This document shows, one piece after another, positions 60,688 to 64,000 of a stretch of DNA of 64,000 bases (the first letter of the stretch is position 1; every line of letters starts with the position of its first letter). Position numbers and translations under genes: made by a program. A model generated the notes under the pieces. That model did not search any database. It was not told the DNA's origin and saw only the letters and a program-made list of their open reading frames with translations. The DNA is from Saccharibacillus sp. O23. Its GTDB lineage: Bacteria; Bacillota; Bacilli; Paenibacillales; Paenibacillaceae. The stretch is from assembly GCF_002205895.1 (NCBI RefSeq), contig NZ_NJDE01000001.1, positions 186,001 through 250,000 on the forward strand, in the 5' to 3' direction.

Positions 60688-62037
60688 CTATACTTCCAGA
60701 TAAGCGCCCTGCTCTTTGAGCTGCTGCTGCACGCGCTTGACGTCCACGCTTCGCACATCGCCGTCGCCGAGCGCCGCCTGCGCGGCCGCCACGCCGCCGG
60801 CATGGCCGATCGCGCCGGTCGTCGGCGTGGTGCGCACGGCCGCCTGCGCTTCGAACGTGGCGGACAAGCAGCGCCCGATCACGATCAGATTGGACAGCTT
60901 CTCCGTCACGAGCGAGCGGTAAGGAATGCTGTACATGCCGCCCCATTCCAGCTTGCGGCTGTTCGTGCCTTCGCCGTCCGGACTGTGGATATCGATCGGA
61001 TAACCGGAATGCGCGATCGTGTCTTCGAATTTCGTCTGGTTCAGGATGTCGTCGGCGTCCAGCGTGTACAGCCCTTTGATCTGCCGCGACCCGCGAACCC
61101 CGATCGAAGGACCGGTCGACGTCACTACCGCGTTTTCGAAGCCCGGAATATATTTTTTGACGAACAGCTCCAGCTCCCGGCACTGTTTGCGGCCTTCCGT
61201 CTCCGCCTTGCTCAAGCTCCAAGCGTCGGTTCCGTCGTGGCCCAAGATTCGCGTCGTGTTGAAGATGACTTCGCCCGGCGTGTTCGTCTCGAAAAAGAGC
61301 ACGTCTTCGCGCGGAATATGCAGTTCTCCCCGCGCTTTGGCCGCTTTGAACGGTCCGACGAAGCCGGCGGTCGACAGTCGCGGCGCGCGTTCGATGATCG
61401 ACGTGTCGCCTTTGTACGCGGGAAAATCTTCGGGATGCGCATGAATGTAAGCTTTGACTTTGCCGATATCGACGCCGATCATCTTCATCTTGAGCGTCAT
61501 CGGCTGCGCCGCCCCGTCCGATTCGCGCCCCTTCGTGAATTCCGCGCCCGAACGCACCGACAGATCGCCGTCTCCGGTCGCGTCGATAAACACTTTCGCT
61601 TCGAGCCGCCCGATGCCCGATTTGTTGCAGACCGTCACCGAAGTGACCCTGCCGTTCTCGACGTTCGATTCCGCCAGCATCGTATGGTACAGAATCTCCC
61701 CGCCGCTCTCCAGCACCATCGACTCCAGTTCCACCTTCATCGCTTCGGCGTCGAACGGCGTCACGGAATACGTGTAACCCACCGTATCGAAAATATGCCC
61801 CGGCGATTTGCCTACGGCTTTGAGCCGTTCGATCAACTCGTCCGTCACTCCTTGCACCGCCTGCTTGTCCCCCGCGTGAAACGTCATCATCGGGCCTACT
61901 CCGTTCGCGGTCAGCGTGCCGCCCAGATACCCTTGCGATTCCACGATCAGCGTCTTCGCCCCGCTTCTTGCCGCCGCGCAGGCCGCCATCGCGCCCGACA
62001 CGCCTCCGCCCATCACGATTACGTCGTACGATTTCAT
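60688..62037 (-). CDS. FAD-dependent oxidoreductase (glucose-inhibited-division/FAD_oxidored type)
   Basis: 449 aa from ATG 62037 (AAGGAGGG 8 nt upstream); an upstream extension to 62100 is rejected because it lies at the promoter. The N-terminal dinucleotide site VIVMGGGVSGAMAACAAARSG and a C-terminal GHAGGVAAAQAAL with RCLSATFEAQAAVR frame a FAD enzyme of the FAD_oxidored (PF12831) type; FIDATGDGDLSVRSGAEF is a family hallmark. It is the first gene of the operon. Substrate unknown; probably a small carbonyl or amine product linked to the hydantoinase step. Confidence 0.88.
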   Translation of the reverse strand: MKSYDVIVMGGGVSGAMAACAAARSGAKTLIVESQGYLGGTLTANGVGPMMTFHAGDKQAVQGVTDELIERLKAVGKSPGHIFDTVGYTYSVTPFDAEAMKVELESMVLESGGEILYHTMLAESNVENGRVTSVTVCNKSGIGRLEAKVFIDATGDGDLSVRSGAEFTKGRESDGAAQPMTLKMKMIGVDIGKVKAYIHAHPEDFPAYKGDTSIIERAPRLSTAGFVGPFKAAKARGELHIPREDVLFFETNTPGEVIFNTTRILGHDGTDAWSLSKAETEGRKQCRELELFVKKYIPGFENAVVTSTGPSIGVRGSRQIKGLYTLDADDILNQTKFEDTIAHSGYPIDIHSPDGEGTNSRKLEWGGMYSIPYRSLVTEKLSNLIVIGRCLSATFEAQAAVRTTPTTGAIGHAGGVAAAQAALGDGDVRSVDVKRVQQQLKEQGAYLEV

Positions 62038-62106
62038 TCGCGTTTCCCTCCTTCGGTAAGTCGCATTCGCCTTGCCTGCTTCAGGATTCGGAACATCCAT
62101 GCCTCT

Positions 62107-62143
62107 AAATTAGCAGAGCGTTTGCGGCTTGTAAACGCTTTTT
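62107..62143 (-). promoter_or_regulatory. Promoter and operator of the FAD/hydantoinase operon
   Basis: Minus-strand TTTACA (62130-62135), 17-nt spacer, TAATTT (62107-62112) with TGC before it. The inverted repeat AGCGTTT (62117-62123)/AAACGCT (62133-62139) covers the spacer and -35, and TGTAAACGCTTTTT at 62130-62143 also fits cre in 12 of 14 positions. RpiR and/or CcpA could bind here. Confidence 0.65.
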
Positions 62144-62187
62144 GTTTATTTTTTTCTTTTTGTCCGGTTTTTTAGAAAATATTTTTC

Positions 62188-62217
62188 TTTACATGTTAGA
62201 TCGGTGAAAATTATACT
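62188..62217 (+). promoter_or_regulatory. Promoter of nanE
   Basis: TTTACA 62188-62193, 18-nt spacer, TATACT 62212-62217; GGAGGAAAACGCT precedes the nanE ATG at 62268. Confidence 0.6.
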
Positions 62218-62267
62218 GAACACGAAACCGAAGCGCCGCGAAAAAGCAATCCGAGGAGGAAAACGCT

Positions 62268-63005
62268 ATGCATCAACTGCTGGAGAACATGCGGGGCGGC
62301 CTGATCGTCTCGTGCCAAGCTTATCCGGGCGAAGCCTTGTACGGAAGCCATCATATGGCCTCGATGGCGCAAGCCGCCGCGGACGGCGGAGCGATCGCGA
62401 TCCGGGCGAATTCGCCGCAGGACGTCGCCGCGATCCGCGAGGTCTGCGGACTTCCGGTGATCGGCATCTGGAAAAAGAACGCGCCCGATTCCGAAGTCTA
62501 TATCACGCCGGAAGCGTCCGACGCCTTCGCGCTGATCTCGGCGGGCGCGGAGATCGTCGCGTTGGACGCGACTTCGCGGCTCCGCCCCGGCGGGAGAACG
62601 CCGGCGGCGATGCTGGAAGAGATACGAACGCTGCAAGAACTGCGCGCGCGGGCCGAACCCGACACGAACGCAGGAACGCGAACGCTGCTGATGGCCGACG
62701 TGTCGACGTTCGAAGAAGGAATCGCGGCCGAAGCGCTGGGCTTCGACCTGCTGTCCACCACGCTCTCGGGCTATACGCCTTACAGCCGGCAGGACGCCGG
62801 ACCGGATCTGGAATTGGTCGAACGGTTGGCTGCAACCTGCGGAATCCCCGTGATCGCGGAAGGCCGTTACGATACGCCGGAACTGGCCGCGGCGGCGCTC
62901 GGGCGCGGCGCGCATGCGGTGGTGGTCGGCACGGCAATTACGCGCCCGCATACCTTGACGCGGCGGTTCGCGGACGCGCTCGGAGCGCACGCCCGGCAAG
63001 ATTGA
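62268..63005 (+). CDS. nanE: N-acetylmannosamine-6-phosphate 2-epimerase
   Basis: 245 aa, a TIM-barrel enzyme converting ManNAc-6-P to GlcNAc-6-P in the cytoplasm. Seen: GGLIVSCQAYPGEALYGSHHMASMAQAA, AIAIRANSPQDVAAI, VIGIWKKN, DAFALISAGAEIVALDAT, MADVSTFEEGIAAEALGFDLLSTTLSGYT and IAEGRYDTPELAAAALGRGAHAVVVGTAITRP, all NanE signatures. GAGGAGG upstream of the ATG. It is followed 83 nt later by a ROK kinase gene and divergent from the RpiR operon. Confidence 0.95.
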   Translation: MHQLLENMRGGLIVSCQAYPGEALYGSHHMASMAQAAADGGAIAIRANSPQDVAAIREVCGLPVIGIWKKNAPDSEVYITPEASDAFALISAGAEIVALDATSRLRPGGRTPAAMLEEIRTLQELRARAEPDTNAGTRTLLMADVSTFEEGIAAEALGFDLLSTTLSGYTPYSRQDAGPDLELVERLAATCGIPVIAEGRYDTPELAAAALGRGAHAVVVGTAITRPHTLTRRFADALGAHARQD

Positions 63006-63088
63006 TTCGCCGGGCCGCTGGCTTCGAAGCGGCGGACGGGCGGCTTGAAGCCGGCTTGGCGGCGAAATCGCGCAAAGGAGGAACGTTC

Positions 63089-64000
63089 ATGGGAAAAGGT
63101 ACCGCGCAGGAAGTCGTCCTCGGGTTCGATCTGGGAGGAACGCGGATCAAGATGGGGCTGGTGGAGCGAAGCGGACGCGTTCATGCTTTCCGCTCCGTGC
63201 CGACCGGCAGCGCCGAAGGGCGCGAGCATCTGCTTGCGACGCTGCGGCAGGCCTGCGCCGCGGCGGAAACCGAAGCCGCCGGTCACGGTTTGCGCCTGAT
63301 CGGCGTCGGGATCGGCACGGCCGGATTCGTCGACGCCGAAGGGCGCGTCGCTTACGCGACGGAGAATCTGCCGGGTTGGACCGGCACGGAACTGCGGCGG
63401 GAACTGGAAGCCGCTTCCGGGCTTCCGGCCGCCGCGCTGAACGACGTGCACGCGATGGCGCTGGGAGAAGCTTGGCTCGGCGCGCCCGCTTCGCTGGGCC
63501 TGCAAAATTTCGTCTGCGTGGCGCTCGGCACCGGCATCGGCGGCTGCCTGATTCAAGGCGGCGCGGTCTTCGGCGGGCGGGACGGCCACGCCGGGGGCTT
63601 CGGGCATCAGATCGTGATGCAAGACGGCGGGATTCCTTGCGGCTGCGGCTTGTCCGGCTGTTGGGAGAGCTACGCGTCGGTCAACGCGTTGAAGCGGCTG
63701 ATCGCCGAACGGATGCCGGGAGGATTCCCGGCAGACGCAGCGCGCTCCGGCGGAGCAGACGCGCCGGAAGCCGTAAGCGACGGCGCGCGGGCTGAAGACG
63801 TCGATTCCGGCTCCGGCAGCCCGCTTCCGATCGATGCACGCCCGACCGATACGCCGGGAAGCCTCGGCGGGATCGCCGACGTTTCGGACGCTTACGATCC
63901 CCGCCGGCTGTTCGCCGCCGCGAGGGCCGGACATCCGGCCGCGCTGAAGATCGTCGACGAATACGCTTCGCGCGTCGCGGTCGGTCTGGTCAATCTGGTG
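63089..64000 (+). CDS. ROK-family sugar kinase (NanK-like), 3' truncated by window
   Basis: Translation from ATG 63089 (AAAGGAGG 7 nt upstream) stays open to the window end, giving 304 residues. Seen: ATP site GFDLGGTRIKMGLVE, catalytic region LNDVHAMALGEAW, ALGTGIGGCLIQGG, GHAGGFGHQIVM and the zinc set CGCGLSGCWESYA. A Pro/Ala/Asp-rich insertion of about 70 residues follows (nt about 63,715-63,900). Next to nanE it should phosphorylate ManNAc at C6, though glucokinase activity is possible. The stop lies outside the window. Confidence 0.88.
   Translation, partial: MGKGTAQEVVLGFDLGGTRIKMGLVERSGRVHAFRSVPTGSAEGREHLLATLRQACAAAETEAAGHGLRLIGVGIGTAGFVDAEGRVAYATENLPGWTGTELRRELEAASGLPAAALNDVHAMALGEAWLGAPASLGLQNFVCVALGTGIGGCLIQGGAVFGGRDGHAGGFGHQIVMQDGGIPCGCGLSGCWESYASVNALKRLIAERMPGGFPADAARSGGADAPEAVSDGARAEDVDSGSGSPLPIDARPTDTPGSLGGIADVSDAYDPRRLFAAARAGHPAALKIVDEYASRVAVGLVNLV

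Noticed and set aside
58007-60703. 898-aa plus-strand open frame
   Set aside because: Antisense shadow of the hydantoinase and permease genes; composition dominated by Arg, His and Asp.

Overview
The window reads as chromosomal DNA of a fairly high-GC, endospore-former-type Firmicute of the Paenibacillaceae (Paenibacillus/Saccharibacillus-like). The signs are strong AGGAGG ribosome binding sites, sigma-A promoters, cre-like sites, S-layer-homology proteins, a class Ib ribonucleotide reductase operon, a B. subtilis-type PdxK and a DUF5704-type secreted protein. No rRNA, tRNA, phage, intact insertion sequence or CRISPR array was recognised. Genus and function are inferred by eye from the sequence; no database was searched.

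Layout. 1-5.6 kb: the end of an ABC exporter, then a minus-strand operon (cupin, small hypothetical, hybrid sensor kinase). 5.8-9.1 kb: a ComQ-sized class I isoprenoid-synthase-like gene, a strong promoter driving a 90-aa peptide with a nitrile-hydratase-like (NHLP) leader and a Trp five residues from its C-terminus, and a convergent seven-TM sensor kinase. 9.3-13 kb: a small membrane protein, pdxK, an MFS exporter and an acidic disordered protein. 13.0-13.6 kb: an intergenic region dense in repeats and palindromes. 13.6-20.7 kb: a MutS2-like ATPase without a visible Smr domain, and a translationally coupled SLH/DUF5704 surface-protein pair with an AT-rich block across the gene junction. 20.9-25 kb: a GH2 beta-mannosidase with a cre site, divergent from a ROK fructokinase/mannokinase.

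25-33 kb: a secreted protein, a second repeat cluster, YkvA, an M50-like membrane protease, a large methyltransferase, an ECF sigma factor with overlapping anti-sigma gene, and an Lrp-type regulator. 33-38.4 kb: metallo-hydrolase, Fe-alcohol dehydrogenase, lipoprotein, phosphoglycerate mutase and acetyltransferase. 38.4-42.7 kb: DnaA-box-like cluster, NrdR-like boxes and nrdI-nrdE-nrdF. 42.8-55.3 kb: oxidoreductase, large subtilisin-like protease, SLH/YcdB-like protein, AIM24 protein, cyclophilin lipoprotein, Cys-cluster protein, LppM-like lipoprotein, phosphatase and UbiA prenyltransferase.

55.3-64 kb: a five-gene minus-strand operon (FAD oxidoreductase, permease, hydantoinase/oxoprolinase, HEYYH zincin-like protein, RpiR regulator) faces nanE and a ROK kinase across a shared control region with an inverted repeat lying on the operon promoter. 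This looks like a carbohydrate/amino-sugar-linked catabolic locus with an uncharacterised branch.

The strongest candidate for something new is the isoprenoid-enzyme / Trp-tailed NHLP peptide / 7TM-kinase neighbourhood (5.8-9.1 kb), which resembles ComQ-ComX-ComP in parts but not in sequence family. Next are the repeat and palindrome families at 13.0-13.5 and 25.8-26.3 kb and the orphan hydantoinase operon.
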